Shown piece after piece: positions 24,055-36,629 of a stretch of DNA of 60,000 nt. The notes under the pieces are model-generated. The model did not search any database. It saw nothing but the letters and a program-made list of their open reading frames with translations, and had not been told where the DNA came from. Both the position numbers and the translations under genes were made by a program. Every line of letters begins with the position of its first letter. The stretch's first letter is position 1. The stretch is from positions 3,444,620-3,504,619 of the forward strand of contig CM055097.1 of NCBI GenBank assembly GCA_029204225.1, written 5' to 3'. Source of the stretch: Diphasiastrum complanatum (lineage: Eukaryota > Streptophyta > Lycopodiopsida > Lycopodiales > Lycopodiaceae).

Positions 24055-25215
24055 CTGCACTTAGTTCCTCTTGACAAAGCAAGACTGAAACCTTTTGAAG
24101 CCTTTATTCATAATCCAACAAGGTAAAATATAGCTGAAAAGTAAAAATACAGTACTAAAAATCACCATAAAGCATAACCACTTTCAAAACGTCCAATTGA
24201 TACTTGCCACCATCCCACAAAACACAATCGCACAAGTTAGTTTAGTGAGGAAGACAGGCGGCATAGCCGAATGTCAGTTGTTATTCATGTCCAAAAGAAG
24301 TTATACTACTTAACAGCTTTAAATAGCATTTTAAACCATAGTCCAACCTTCCCAAACAAGAAGTGTTTTAGCGATAGGCCAAGCCCTAATATTACCGCAT
24401 CAGGACGAGTGCCATGTTGATCAGTTTATGGGCAGTTGGTCCGTATCAGTTCGTTTCTAGTCATAAAAAACAGTATGAATAGTTTTAACCATTTACATTT
24501 TGCTTAGCCAAAAGACTGACAAAATTTTACAGCAAAATGAATCCCAATCAATCCTAAAAATGATGGAGGATGCACAAATCAAAGATCTAGATCCAAACTA
24601 TAAGCTAGAATCAAGACTAGTTACCAAAACTAGTTAATTTGGCATTTAACTCCACATTAGGCACATATATTTAATCAAATAAACCAAAGTAAAGTATAGA
24701 AAGCTTCCCAAACTTGTAAACAGGTTTAGTAACTTCCAAACCAAGCAATTAATGCATAAGAACACTCACATCCAATAGCTAGAACTCGCCACCAAAAGAC
24801 AATGATGATAGAAGTGAAAAAACTCGATTTTTCTTGATATTTGGTGAAAATCCCATCATACATTTATACTTTTCAAGCTTGGATCTGAGCATATTAGGGC
24901 ACCTCTGAACTTTTCATACCCTAACCCTAACATCTACCCTAATACGTCTTTGGATCCACCCTAACTTAGGGTCAAGATCTCGAGATCCAAAAATAATGTA
25001 AAACATGCTATTTCTAGATCCTAGAATTTCTCTAGCCTATCCAAACACTATTTGGACTCATTCCAAATGTGCCACTCATATGCTAGGTTAGGAATGAGAC
25101 TTACAAAGAGTATCCTATGCTATTTGGCACATGTGACAAGCCACAACATGACCATAATACAATTTTCAAGCAATATGACCAAATTTGGTCAAGCTAGAAT
25201 TGTGAAGTTTTAACA

Positions 25216-25225
25216 CTCCTTCTCA
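25216..25225 (-). promoter_or_regulatory. Polypurine tract of the minus-strand LTR element
   Basis: Minus-strand TGAGAAGGAG lies immediately before the 3' LTR start TGTTAAAAC. Confidence 0.65.
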
Positions 25226-25319
25226 CAATTTAGCTTGATGAGACTATCCTGGATCAATAATTAATACATGGATAAAAACAACATAATTTCTAGGTCCTTG
25301 CTTTGTTGAGTGAGTATGA

Positions 25320-25583
25320 TCACTCATCACTAATAAGAATATGATTTGAGCTCCAAGTTCTCAAATGTAGTGAGAGCTCAATTAAGGTTGTCTTCAAGAT
25401 CCAAGCTTTGTCTTTGGTAGGTTGTTGAATGATCACATTGGGCTGCAAAATGTGAGTCTCCTCCTCAAAATAAACATGAAAAACAACAGCTTTCCATAAG
25501 ATCCAACTTTTGTATGAAGCACGTACAATCAAAGCTTGAGATATCACCATCTTGACTTTATCCACCAAAATAATGAACTCCAA
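25320..25583 (-). pseudogene. Highly decayed copia RT remnant
   Basis: The minus-strand frame reads ILVDKVKMVISQALIVRASY, then AVVFHVYFEEETHILQP and KDKAWILKTTLIELSLHLRTW. The spacing matches the copia RT segment (valine/alanine-rich helix, D..NAFL.G.L.EE.YM.QP, then W.LKK.L.GLK...R.W), but most invariant residues have changed. This is the only coding remnant between the two LTRs. Confidence 0.6.
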
Positions 25584-26814
25584 CTTGGCATCCTTCCAAT
25601 GAAGGTCTTCTTTCCTTGGAAATTAAAGAGTGAATGGATCACAAGATGAGGCCTTTGAATACATATTTGGAACTCCAATCAAAGTAGTAATGATCATTAT
25701 TTCATCATCATAAGATATAGGATGAAAAACAATGTTCATACTAGCATCATCAAAGGACTTTGTCAAATACATGACATCAAACACAAAATAAGATGAGTAA
25801 AGGTAGATATGGATAAACTTCCTTGCTGCTCCTTTCTCATTACCCAAACCTTCATATTAATGTAGATTCAGGTCTCTTTTGCCTTGAGACAAGTGCTCCT
25901 TCTCGGGTTTCCTCCTTGATGTCTTTTTTTCTTCATCATGCTCACTCCCTCTCGGTGTTGATGATGAAAACATGGATCCAAACCATGATCTTCTTTAGAC
26001 TCTCAAGGAATTTATTTTCAAGTCTCCAAATCTAAATGTTCTTTTTCTCAATATGATCTTTTAGGACAACAAAGCAATCGCCAATATTATTTATACCAAA
26101 TTTACTAGTCCACAATTGCTTACCACTAGCAATTTGCAATACGTACTTGTTGAACTTGAAACTAATGAGGCCAAATACTCTTGTATGGATATAAGTGTCC
26201 TACCAAAACTAGCAAATTTGGCATTTAACTCCACATTAGGCACATAGATTTGATCAAATGAACCAAAGTAAAGTACAGAAAGCTTCTCATACCTGTAAGT
26301 ACCTTCCAAAACAAGCAATTAATGCATAAGAACACTCACATCCAATAGCTTGAACTCGCCACCAATAGACAATGATGATAGAAGTGAAAAAAACTTGATT
26401 TTTCTTGATATTTGGATGGAGTTTCCATCATACATTTATACTTTTCAAGCTCAGATCTGAGCATATTAGGGCACCTCTGAACTTTTCATACCCTAACCCT
26501 AACATCTACCCTAATAGGTCATTGGATCCACCCTAACTTGGGGTCAAGATCTCGAGATCCAAAAACAATGTAAAACATGCTATTTTTAGATCCTAGAATT
26601 TCTATAGCCTATCCTTACACTATTTGGACTCATTCCGAAGGTGCCACTCCTATGCTAGGTTAGGAATGAGACTTACAAAGAGTATCCTATGCTATTTGGC
26701 ACGTGTGACAAGCCACAACATGACCATAATACAATTTTCAAGCAATATGACCAAATTTGGTCAAGCTAGAATTGTGTAATTTTAAAAAAGACTTGGTGTG
26801 GACACGTGTGCTAG

Positions 26815-26920
26815 TATTAGGGCAAATCCATGCCATGCTAACCCAAGTGACCCTTGCAAAGTAAGGTGTGTCATGCACTTCTGTCTATACTCCTGAGCAT
26901 ATCCATGCTTTCCATTTGTA
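26815..26920 (-). repeat. Inverted copy of the 21.6 kb segment
   Basis: The reverse complement matches 21,607-21,713 (AAAGCATGGATATGCTCAG; GGCATGGATTTGCCCTA) with indels. It lies about 480 bp before a gypsy-type primer-binding site, consistent with LTR DNA. Confidence 0.6.
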
Positions 26921-27400
26921 TCTCACCAAAAGTCTAAAGTAACACTTATTAGGGTAAGGTTAAATTTTGCCGTGATTGATAGTATGCTATATACATAAAT
27001 CATATTTCAACCATGGTATAGTAGGGACAATATTTCGGATAGACATGATTAATTATTACTAAGAGATGTTCAATGTTTTTACAAGGTATTAGGGCAGATC
27101 CGTGCCATTCTAACTTTATTGTTGGATCTGATTATTATTGGGATTGCATGTTATTATACTTTTTATGAGAGAGAAAGAGTAAGCTATTGTTGTGGATCTA
27201 GTGTTAGTGGATGTAGTGTTAATGCTTAGGGTTAGTGGATGTTAGAGTTAGATTTGGATCTTCCATTCATGTTGAAATCTGAATTATACTATCGCGCTCA
27301 TGGGAAGGAATCTCTGCGTGACAACTAACTTTATCTCTTGATGCTAGATTGATTAGATCTTGGATTGAGGTTAGGCAAGGAAAGAAACCCACCACAACTT

Positions 27401-27419
27401 TGGTGCCGTTGCTAGGGAG
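27401..27419 (+). promoter_or_regulatory. Degenerate Ty3/gypsy primer-binding site (tRNA-Asp type)
   Basis: TGGTGCCGTTGCTAGGGAG differs at only a few bases from the TGGCGCCGTTGCCGGGGA motif that follows the 5' LTR of many plant gypsy elements. It implies a plus-strand gypsy LTR ending at about 27,400. The downstream 1 kb has no gag. Confidence 0.65.
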
Positions 27420-28786
27420 CTACGTCATTTTTTCAGTTTGTAGCATGTTGTTGGATAGCTAGCATGCATTAGGCATCTTGTCGTTGCATGAATAGTGTTA
27501 GATCTGCATTTAGGGTTAGTTTTGGAGTGATTTTGCTTGATTTTAGTGGATTTGCTTGTTTGAAATCTAATTTGATTGTGGAACAGGAAAATCTATTCAG
27601 ATCACCAATCTTAAGATCCATTTGGATCTGAGATATCAGCAAAAAGAACAAAAATCAGTCAAATCTATCAGATTTTGGTCAAAAGGAGACAAAAATCGTC
27701 ATCAGAGCTGATAACTTTTTGCCATCTTTGAAGAAACCTTTGCGGAGTTGCAGTCGCCTTCGATTTTGATTACAAAACCTCCAGTTTGAAGGGCAAACAA
27801 TCCTTCCCAGCAAATTTCCAAAAACATCAGAAAAACCATCAAAAAAATACCAAAAAATCATCAAAACTCTAAAAATACAGAAAAAGATCCTTTGTCCGAT
27901 TCACTGTGCATAGGTGTGATTCAGATATATCTACGGCCAGGTCGGCAAAGAATAATATCAAAAATAGAAGGTTTTCTCAGAAGATCGATTGTCATATTGC
28001 CATATTTTTGCCAAAAAAGTCTTTTTTTTGCAAAAATACAAGTAGTACTCTTGATTCTTCGCCAAAACCTTTGCCGAGTTTCCAGAACATTCTATTTATA
28101 ATAAAATATTATTTTTGAGTTCGGCGAGCATTCTTCCTATCCAGATCATAGAAAATCTTGATTTCTACCCTTGCCAAACTACATAAATTGTGTCATGTAG
28201 CAATGACCTGATCCTCTCTTTCAACCTGTTACAAATGCATAAATCACTCTTTTGAAATACAACAAATGTTTCCAAAAAAAACATTCACAAAGATATGGAA
28301 CCTCTCAATTCTCTTTTAGCACTTATACCAAGCAAATCAACACATACAATAGTGAAATCTTGATCAACCTATGATCTATCCTCAATCTAGTGACTCTTGC
28401 CACTTCCTAAGATTGAAACACACTCAAATGAAGTTCAATAACCTCACAATCTAGAGATCCAATCAAAATTAGGGCTTTGACAAAATCACAAAAAACTGAT
28501 TATTTCAAGATCTACATGCAATTGCCTAAAACTTGATATGCAATCTTGTAGCCACCACTTAGGCTTTTCCAATGCTCTAAAAATCGGCCAAATCCAACAA
28601 GTAATGTGTGATTTCAGAACTGATAAAGAATATAAACCCAAATAGAGTTTTGATTTATAAAAGATCCAATCTACATATGCAAGAAACTCAATTTTGATGT
28701 AGAATCCAATCTAGCATGCTCTAGCATTGATATCTTCTTCAAATCATTGATAGATGTGATTGCTTCCTTCATAACCTAAAACACAA
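27420..28786. other. Leader-like non-coding DNA
   Basis: AT-rich. 27,590-28,130 has many short words such as GATCC and AAAAATC in alternating orientation, and no reading frame with motifs. The right part is probably the 5' end of a minus-strand copia element, judging from the primer site at 28,787. Confidence 0.45.
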
Positions 28787-28798
28787 GCTCTAATACCA
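28787..28798 (-). promoter_or_regulatory. Primer-binding site (initiator tRNA-Met), minus strand
   Basis: Minus-strand TGGTATTAGAGC differs from the usual copia site by one base and follows CA, so a minus-strand LTR should occupy 28,799 rightwards. That LTR is cut at about 29,129 by the plus-strand LTR beginning there. Confidence 0.7.
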
Positions 28799-29129
28799 TG
28801 TGAAGAATTTCAGATCAATTAAGATCCAAATCCATAAAATGATCTTGGGTTAGAAAGACAACAAATCACCAATCTTGCCAATGTAAAAAAATCAACATCT
28901 ACACTATGAATAAGATGCAAACTCTAATGAATCTTGATCATACTTCAATCAAAACATAAAAAGAAGTTGTTCTACATACAAAAACAGTAAGCTACTATGT
29001 TTCACACGTGTGGATCTAAAAATAGCAATTAATGAACAATCTACACATAGAATTGCAAGATATCACAAGTATAGTGCACCAATGGATAGTAGAACCCAAG
29101 AGAACCATGTATAAGCATGAATGAAATAA
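28799..29129 (-). mobile_element. Truncated minus-strand copia LTR
   Basis: It is bounded on the left by the CA end and primer-binding site, and on the right by the plus-strand LTR at 29,130. No second copy was found. Confidence 0.45.
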
Positions 29130-29760
29130 TGTGAAGAATTGCCAAAAATTGGCAAATCTAGCTTGATCAAAAACCATGTAGTATAATGTAAATTTTGTGC
29201 ATAAGTGGATTCCACACATGTGAGGCCAAGATGCCATGTGGCAACCCACTCCTAATGTAGGTTAGGTCAAGTCCATAGGGTTGGTCATGTCATTTTGGTA
29301 GTGATTCCTAGTTTATAGGACCTAAATCCTAGATTTAAGGTGAAAATTTGACCAACTAGCTATCTACCAAGCATGACTCTAGGAAATAGACTAGGGTTTC
29401 ATTTTAGGGCAAGAAGGGTGAGTTAACTTCCTTATTACATGCTGGAAATCCACCTAACTTCAAGAAGGAAGTCGAATTTGCTATGTATTCAAGTCCATTT
29501 TTTGGATTAGAAATCTAATTTGAGTGAAAAACTACAAGAGAGAGACCTTAGTGAGTTTCTAGAGACAATCAAATCCATTTCTTGGCAAGATTTGTTTGAA
29601 AGTAGTTTTCACTTCATCTTATCTTCATTCCAGCTTTGTGAGGGAGTGATAGAACTGTGATTATAAGTCCATTTGTTGGATTAGAAATCAAATTTGAGTG
29701 AAACACTGCAAGTGTGAGACCTTTGTGAGTTTCAAGTCAATCAAATCTATTTCTTGTTTA
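29130..29760 (+). mobile_element. 5' LTR and leader of a copia element
   Basis: It starts TGTGAAGAATTGCC and shares ordered blocks with the 3' LTR at 17,434. Inside it a segment of about 100 bp (AAGTCCATTT...CAAATC) at 29,491 is repeated at 29,665 with an offset of 174 bp, so the LTR end or leader is duplicated. The gag start codon follows at 29,772. No standard primer-binding site was seen. Confidence 0.7.
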
Positions 29761-29771
29761 TAGAAGTCACT

Positions 29772-30422
29772 AGTAAGATGGGATCTACTGGAGCATACCT
29801 TCTAGAAGCTAGTGAGAGATTGAATTCTACAAATTATGCTATTTGGAAGGTTAGGATGGAGTCACTCTTGGTGCTCCAAGACCTTCATGAGTTCTTGATT
29901 GAAGATGAAGATGAACCTCTAGGTGCACATGAGTTAGCTAGATACAAGAAGAGATCTAGGCTTGTACTTCATTGTGTGAAGATGGATGTGAGCAATGATT
30001 TGTTGAGAGAAGTATCAGCATGTACTAGTGCTAAAGAGGCTTGGGAGTCTTTAAAATCAATCTATGAGTCTAGCAACACTTCTAGAGTTCTTATGCTTAG
30101 AAATCAAAGTTTGCAAAGCATGAAGAGAAGTGAGGAGAGTGCACAGGATTATGTACTTAGAATCAAGTCTCTAAATAGGGAGTTGGCTTCTATTGGAGAG
30201 AAGATTCATGATGGAGAGCTTGTACAAATTGTCCTTAATGGTCTAGGAGATGACTTTGCAAATTTGGTCCAAAGTTTTGTCATCCAAGACACTTTGCCAA
30301 CTATAGAAAAGCTTCACAGTGTATTAGTGGCTGAAGAGTGTAGGATTCTCCATGCAAAATCTAGGATGAGTTCCTTGTCTTTGCAAGATGGTGATGAGAA
30401 AGCCAATTTCTCATTCAAGGGC
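29772..30422 (+). pseudogene. copia gag (UBN2-type capsid domain), truncated
   Basis: The frame from MGSTGAYLLEASERLN reads as a good copia Gag: LNSTNYAIWKVRMESLL, AKEAWESLKSIYESSN, RVLMLRNQSLQSMKRSEES and GDDFANLVQSFVI. About 215 codons are preserved. It breaks off after DEKANFSFKG at about 30,420, just where the zinc knuckle should follow. The zinc knuckle and protease are present but on the opposite strand immediately downstream. The remaining 60 codons of the open frame are antisense to that protease region and are not gag. Confidence 0.9.
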
Positions 30423-31255
30423 CCATCCTTGAAAGATGCACACTTGAATGAAAAATTTGCATGCAATTTGATGACTTGGCCATTGTCATTGAGGACTCCC
30501 TTGGAACTCTCATGCTTTGAGGCCGATCCTGAAGATCTTCCTCCTTTTGATACTCCTCCTCAATGCAAGCAAGATCACACTTTTCCAAGATCTCCTCTTG
30601 AGTGATCTCCTCCTTTGCCAAGCTCATTCTTTCAAAAGCAACACTAGCTTCCAACTTAAACAATCTTCTATGCTTAAATCCCTTTGCAATGCAAACATCA
30701 TTCTTCAAGATGAAACAAACACCATGCTTAAAGTGGACATCCAAACCACTTTCTAAGAGTAAACCAACACTAAGCATATTCTTGGTGATTGATGGTACAT
30801 AAAGGACATTTTCTATATCCATGCATTTTGAGGATTCTAGACACAAAGAGATGGTGCCAACACCATCTATCCTACACTCTTCATCATTTGCAGTAAAGAC
30901 AAACTTTTTAGCATCATTGAAAGAGTGTAAGGTTGAGAAAAAGTCCTTTTCACAAGACATGTGGGAGTTAGCCCCACTATCGATCCACCAATTGTCTCTT
31001 GAATTGCTATTGCTTGTTGGTGAGGATGTAGATGCCATCAAGAATACATTTACTTCATCCTCCTCCTCCTCCTTTGCAAGGTTTCCTTGTTTGTCCTCCT
31101 CCACTTGTGCTCTTAGCCTCTTGTAGCATTCAGATGCATAATGCCCCTTCTTTCCACAAAAGAAGCATTTCAGCTTTGACTTGTCCTTTGAACTTGATGC
31201 ATCATCATCTTCTTTGGCCTCCTTTGGATGCTTTTTCTTTCCATTGGTCTTCCTT
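30423..31255 (-). pseudogene. Inverted copia zinc knuckle and aspartic protease
   Basis: The minus-strand frame opens with a basic linker, then a CCHC knuckle CFFCGKKGHYASEC at 31,125-31,168. An acidic spacer follows, then the protease beginning NWWIDSGANSHMS (DSG at about 30,975-30,983), with VLYVPSITKNMLSVGLLLE and HRRLFKLEASVAF. After KLEAS, about 75 acidic residues follow that are not integrase. Because gag faces it at 30,422, this part is inverted relative to the rest of the element. Confidence 0.9.
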
Positions 31256-31420
31256 TTATAACAAGTCCAAAGCTAAATTCAAACTTTGGTTTCCCTCCAT
31301 AATGAGAACCCTACTATTTTTGTGACTAGATTCAATATGTCCATCTCATGTAAGATATCTTGGTTTCTAGTGTGTAGAATGTCAATTTTGTGATTGATCG
31401 TGCTTCCACACGAGTAAAGG
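31256..31420. other. Right breakpoint region of the inverted copia segment
   Basis: Coding homology on the minus strand fades at about 31,255-31,270. No integrase or RT is visible to the right. Confidence 0.4.
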
Positions 31421-32091
31421 ACAGTAGGCTGATGTTATTGTACGGACATGGACAGTACCTTATTGTACCTTTTTTGCTCATGATCAAATCTTAACAATTT
31501 ATGCAATTCTAGGAATTACTAAAATTGATGATTTCTATCTTGTAGATAAAACTAGATGTGCATCCAAATTTGGTCAAGATCTTGTTGATCCATTAAGTGT
31601 GTTTTGTGTAAGGATTGCCTAGTAGAGATCCGACTAGATCTTGTTACATGCAACCAAAAGGACACCTGTGGAACAAAACCAGCCAACCAACAAAAAATGG
31701 CTAGTCAATACCCTAACCACTTCACCCCCATGGTATGGTGAATGAATGCAAGAGAGGAGGGGCTCCTGGCTAAAAGGATCAGAAAATCCAATAGGTAGAT
31801 GGGCGAGTTTCCACTAGTACATATTCTCTCCCAGGAGGAGAAAATATTTCTCTTAGGATCCCCATGCAATCTGGAATAGTAATTGACCTCCTATTCATGC
31901 ATTATAGTAGTCGAACACCATGCAAGTGCTCTTATGTCCAATTATAGGTCTGGGTCCTCATCTGATTATTAATTACTTTATCGACCAAGCCCGGAATAAT
32001 GAGGCAGAACTAATAACTACATACACTAGAGTGACCGGCTATCCATGTCAGGACTTATTCAAAATCCCACATACTGGACATGGACGTAACA
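31421..32091 (-). mobile_element. Probable Ty3/gypsy 3' LTR, minus strand
   Basis: On the minus strand a purine tract TTAAGGGGGGAAGAA (32,092-32,106) is followed by TGTTACGTCCATG, a typical gypsy polypurine tract and LTR start. The LTR runs leftwards and its far end is not resolved. Confidence 0.6.
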
Positions 32092-32119
32092 TTCTTCCCC
32101 CCTTAAACCAATTCTGTCC

Positions 32120-32305
32120 TCAGAACGAGCAACTACGGAAGATCCAAATTTGTATGCTTATAACTCTTACACATAAATCATTATCCTCATTTTGACCAAC
32201 GAACCTAAGCAAGCACTCAGAGATAGAACGATTCTCCATATGTTTATCTCTGATTCTGAATACTCCTTCAAGATCCAAAGGTACATTGAGCAATAAGTTC
32301 TCCAA
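32120..32305 (-). pseudogene. Gypsy pol C-terminal fragment
   Basis: The minus-strand frame reads LEGVFRIRDKHMENRSISEC then LLRFVGQNEDND. This resembles the end of plant gypsy polyproteins (the LRNR.I.E.LV.W....EDATWE block at the integrase C-terminus). It sits directly before the polypurine tract, as expected. The tryptophans are lost. Confidence 0.55.
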
Positions 32306-32580
32306 ATGGACAAAATCTTCAATTATTTAACTGTCATCATCACATAAACTAAATTTACATGATACACCTGGATGAGCAGTCGACTAATCAAGAAGATCAA
32401 GTTCAAAAGCTAACAAATTAATCTTTTAACTTTCACATTTACCCTGAAAATCAATCCTTAGTCTGACTTCAATATTAAATAAGGACTTAGAGATGGAATA
32501 ATTCTCAAATTATCTATCTCTGCATTGAAGTACTATATCAACCTTTAGAAGTACACTAAGAGATAAATTTTTCTATTGGG
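32207..32580. repeat. Diverged tandem duplication in the gypsy remnant
   Basis: About 95 bp at 32,207-32,300 (AGAGATAGAACGATTCTC, TTTATCTCTG) recurs at about 32,482-32,575 (AGAGATGGAATAATTCTC, CTATCTCTG), offset about 275 bp. Confidence 0.6.
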
Positions 32581-32599
32581 CCTGGACTCTCTCCAATCT

Positions 32600-33985
32600 A
32601 GTAACATCAACTTCATGTAACCTCAATTTACATGAATCTTTGGGTGAAATGTCACCTTTCATTGGAAATCAATGTTTAAAAGTTAAAGATCCAAATAATT
32701 ATAGTCCAAGACTATCCACAATTACTTGTAGACCTGTCATAAATGTTTCTTGGTACAAATATAGTTAGAATTTTTTTCAAAAACTAAGGTACAAAAATTC
32801 ATCCTACCAAAATCTCTTAGGAGATCCATCAAGATAAAAATGACTTTAACTCAGTCCTGAGTACCCCAGATACTCTCTTGAGTTAAGCGCTTTATTCCTA
32901 GCAACATATGAAAGGAAATAGCAACTACTCAATCTTGATAGACTTAACTGCTCCTAATTAACTAGAGTTTTAGGCTGAAAATAGTACACAAGCATCCCTT
33001 GACTACAATCTGTAGTAGAATTTCACCCACTAAGGTAAGCAAATTGCTCATAAGTAATAAGTAAGCCAATTACTTAATGAAAATGTATGTGAGATTTACA
33101 CAATCTCAAGTATGCACTGAAGTAAAAAAATTTAGATTGAGTGATCTAGATTCTTAAGTCTCTCAATTGATCAAGAATTACTCAACTCCTAAGAATCATC
33201 ACATTCTCTTATAATCTTCTAATGTCCATTAAGTATCAATTTATGATTCTTCAATCATAACACTTAGAATTTTATGATTTGTCAATCATAATTTACAGGA
33301 TTCCAAACTCATACTTATCATTAAAAGATACTTGAGTATATGTACAACATACCACTCAAGAAGTATAAGAAACATTTTGAAATCTTTTCCACAAGAAAAG
33401 TTACTGGATTCCATGAATATTTTTCCAACCCGATTCTTAACCAAATTATGAGTTCCAAATTCTACAATCAACCAAGTAATTAAAGACCATTATAACATCC
33501 ATCTTTAACAATATAAATTATATACAATCACAAAATTTTGCTGAATTCCAACTGAATTCAGTGATTATCCTTGATATCAGTTAGATTTTGTCATCCAATA
33601 TGAGCTCACTGGGATTCAGACGATAACCTTGGATATATTTCTCATCTAAGAAATATTCAATATCAAGAATCTTCTATATTCTATGCACACAACTTCTATA
33701 GATGACTCCAGATGACTCACAAATCATGTATCTTATAAAAAATTTAGACCAAAATAAACAGTTCTTGGTGAATTTTCTACACACTGCTTATTCAACCAAT
33801 TAACTTCAAATCAGGAGTGATCCAATTACTCAAGTCGATTGCAAATGATTCAGAGATCTTAAATGTCTAGGTGTAGAATTCTTAACTATACTAGTATAAC
33901 ACAACATTTAGATCCTCTTCTAAACCATCAATAAGTTAATGAATTGCCCTTTCCACAGAAAGAGACATTAACCTGCAAGTAACTA
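32600..33985. other. AT-rich gypsy-internal DNA, no gene
   Basis: About 70% A+T by eye, no long open frames. It is continuous with the repeat that recurs inverted at 58.7-60 kb, so it is probably element interior. Confidence 0.5.
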
Positions 33986-33989
33986 TTCT

Positions 33990-35199
33990 AAAATTAATTA
34001 CTCATATGTCTATGCATACTGACTAGTTTAAGTATGTGATATAAACTCAGTACATAGGAAACACATAGCAGATCCACAAGATTAAGATGTACATAAGCAA
34101 CATATCCAACTATGTTCCTATACATAAACATAGGCTATAAACTAGCAGATATCCATAATCCACATATGTTACTCACATAACTCACTGAGAATCTTGCAAC
34201 TCAGCTACAAACAAACTCTATTTCTCATGAGTAAATCACATATCTGGGAAATCTTTGAAGTGAATAATTTCACATCACAAGTATTCCAACCATCTAACTC
34301 TTATTAACAAAATTTCTTGAACCAATCAGCCTACTTCAGATCATAGGGTACAAACCAAGATTAGGCTGATTTATACAAACATCTTTGGACATAAAGTTAA
34401 GATTAAAGTTTTATTCCTCTAATCCAATCCATAACAAAATGGTACTTGGCAACAATCAATAAACCTTGTTCTTTACCACTACTTCCCATATTCATGAATA
34501 TCTCACAACTCAATATCCCCGAAACTCCTCTAGTTTATTCCAAATAATCACTTAAAGAGTTTATCTATTTCAACTGGATAGTTCTACCTTTGCACACATA
34601 CATTTGCACTGGATAGTTCTACCTTTGCACACATATTGGATTTTATATAAAAAAAAAATCTATGCAACTAGCTGATTCATTGAAAGTCTTATTCATATTT
34701 TTTCTTCTCCCCCTTTTAAAAGAAATTCCATAATTTCAATTAAAAAGTTCTCAGGACACAACGTATAAGATATCAAAGATTTGAAAAAGTCAGTAATTAG
34801 TATCCAATACTACTACACATCGGACTTTTTTCTCAAAATCATAGAATATCAAGTGATAGAAATATTACATCTCAATAATCAACTATCAAATAAAGATTGA
34901 CATTTGTGTTCAGGAAGTCTAAACTCCACTGAATCAATTGAAAACATCAATAGATTCTGAACCATATTCATAATTATAAGGAAGTACAATTTCATATACT
35001 ATAAACAGTCCTTCATAACATAGTTCTACACTGGAGGAATTATATGAATATCAATCCAATTGTCTCGTATTTAAGAAATTTCTAAAAAGTAGATGTTTAA
35101 CATAACAAAGAAATAGATTTAAGGGCTTCCAGATTTTGTAAATATTGAGATACCATTTGGAATCGATCTATATCTCATAATTTTCTAACACACCCAAAA

Positions 35200-35235
<36 letters not shown>

Positions 35236-35400
35236 AGTGGATTTCATTGTTAGTATGGCCATTACAATAATTACTAACCATCAGTCTACAGATCATTCTC
35301 ACCCAACAAATCCCCCTTGGAATCACTGATGTCCCATACCACCAGCTTTTCCTCCAAGAGTCCTCTGCATCTAGATCTGTTTTGCCCAAAAAGTCAAAAA
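33990..35400 (-). repeat. Minus-oriented copy of a dispersed repeat (partner at 58,690-59,960)
   Basis: The reverse complement aligns in order with 58,690-59,960. Anchors are ATCACTGATGTCCCA (35,320 / 58,770), TTGAGATACCATTTGG (35,148 / 58,920), ACAAACCAAGATTAGG (34,350 / 59,525), CTATTTCTCATGAGTAAAT (34,220 / 59,660) and AGCAGATCCACAAGATTAA (34,067 / 59,810). It is strongly diverged. It probably represents gypsy-element interior. Confidence 0.75.
35201..35233. repeat. Poly(A) tract, 33 A
   Basis: A pure A run inside the gypsy-like repeat. The partner copy at 58.8 kb lacks it, so it arose or expanded here. Confidence 0.95.
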
Positions 35401-36590
35401 GACTAATTGGCTATTCTATACCCAGATATAGGATCAGAATAACAACCAATTCTAGGAGATACAGCTAACCATTGAAATCTCTCACGCTCCTTAAGTGTTA
35501 CCCAAAGAATACCACTCCACATTGTACCCTAGCATGGACGAGACGAAAATATCGTTCAAGTACAAATGAAATGCCTCAAGTGTATTCATAACCCAAAAGG
35601 AACATAGATCTCAACAAAACCAAATATTGTATTGCCCTAGATCTCCAATATCTATTTCAAAATTGGTAAAAAGAACTAAACTCTTTTACAGGTTAGAATT
35701 TCTCTTGATTGTCTCAGTCATTATAAAAGAACACTCTATAATGCCACAAATAGAATCCAAATTACTAGATTCATGTATGGAACAACTTTCATCAGCCATC
35801 ACTTGCAAGATCCAAATTCAATTGCAAAACAGAGATGGTTCCATAAATGGATTATTTGACTTTCCACTTACTTTTCCCTTCGAATCTTTGATTCCTCAAA
35901 ATTCTAATTAACATTGAAAAAATTGAATTCAAATTCCTAGAAGCAGCAGTCTTCTTAATTAATTTCCAATTGTTATTCTCATTTGCTATCAGATATACTT
36001 CAGGAATTGAAAGTAGATAAACAACACTGATTGACTGGGTCAACCAATCAACTACCCCTCAGGCTTCATCTCTTTCCTCCCCTCCAAATATGGTTCAGAC
36101 TGAAAGCCCCAAATTTGTATTAGGAAAAGGTTCAATTTGGAATCAGTAGTACTTTAACTACTAATGAGCCAAACTGTTTTGATTGTTCATTAATTAAGTG
36201 CCGCACTTAATTACTGGCAAATCTCTTTATGAATCAGCATAGCAACTGTTCCAACATGATTTACATTATTCTTGGTCTTTTATTGATCCCCAAAAAACAA
36301 GAAATACTCCTATTGGTTGACAGATTCCAAAATCTACAACTAAAAGTGAAAGGAACTATGATCTTAAAAACTAACTGATTTCAACTCGGTAAGATCATTC
36401 ACTTTACAAGCAATTTTTGTTTGATCAATAACCAACGAATTTGAACAAATCCAAAACATCCATGGTTACTTCAAATTTTACATAAACTGGGATTTCATTC
36501 CAAAAGGATTCCAAAACATCCGGCATGCATCAGATATGACATGTTGTGATTTCTAAAAAAATCAAATTTTTTTACGTAAATTGCCACGAA
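35400..36590. other. AT-rich stretch, no gene recognised
   Basis: Short open frames on both strands show no motifs. A 20 bp direct repeat (ACGAATCTTAAAATAAAGCA) occurs at about 36,587 and 36,607. Confidence 0.5.
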
Positions 36591-36629
36591 TCTTAAAATA
36601 AAGCATACGAATCTTAAAATAAAGCAAAT

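Larger units (their letters stand above)
24620..26786 (-). mobile_element. Short minus-strand LTR retrotransposon with both LTRs
   Basis: Segments 24,620-25,215 and about 26,190-26,786 are direct repeats of roughly 590 bp. Shared blocks include AAGCAATTAATGCATAAG, GAACTCGCCACCAA, CATATTAGGGCACCTCTG and AAACATGCTATTT. At 25,215 the minus strand reads a purine tract (TGAGAAGGAG) followed by TGTTAAAAC, an LTR start, which fixes orientation. The roughly 1 kb internal region holds only a decayed RT remnant, so the copy is non-autonomous. The LTRs differ at many positions, so insertion is not recent. Confidence 0.85.

Noticed and set aside
30423-30605. Extension of gag to residue 283
   Set aside because: The last 60 codons are the antisense of the inverted protease-side sequence, so gag ends at about 30,420.
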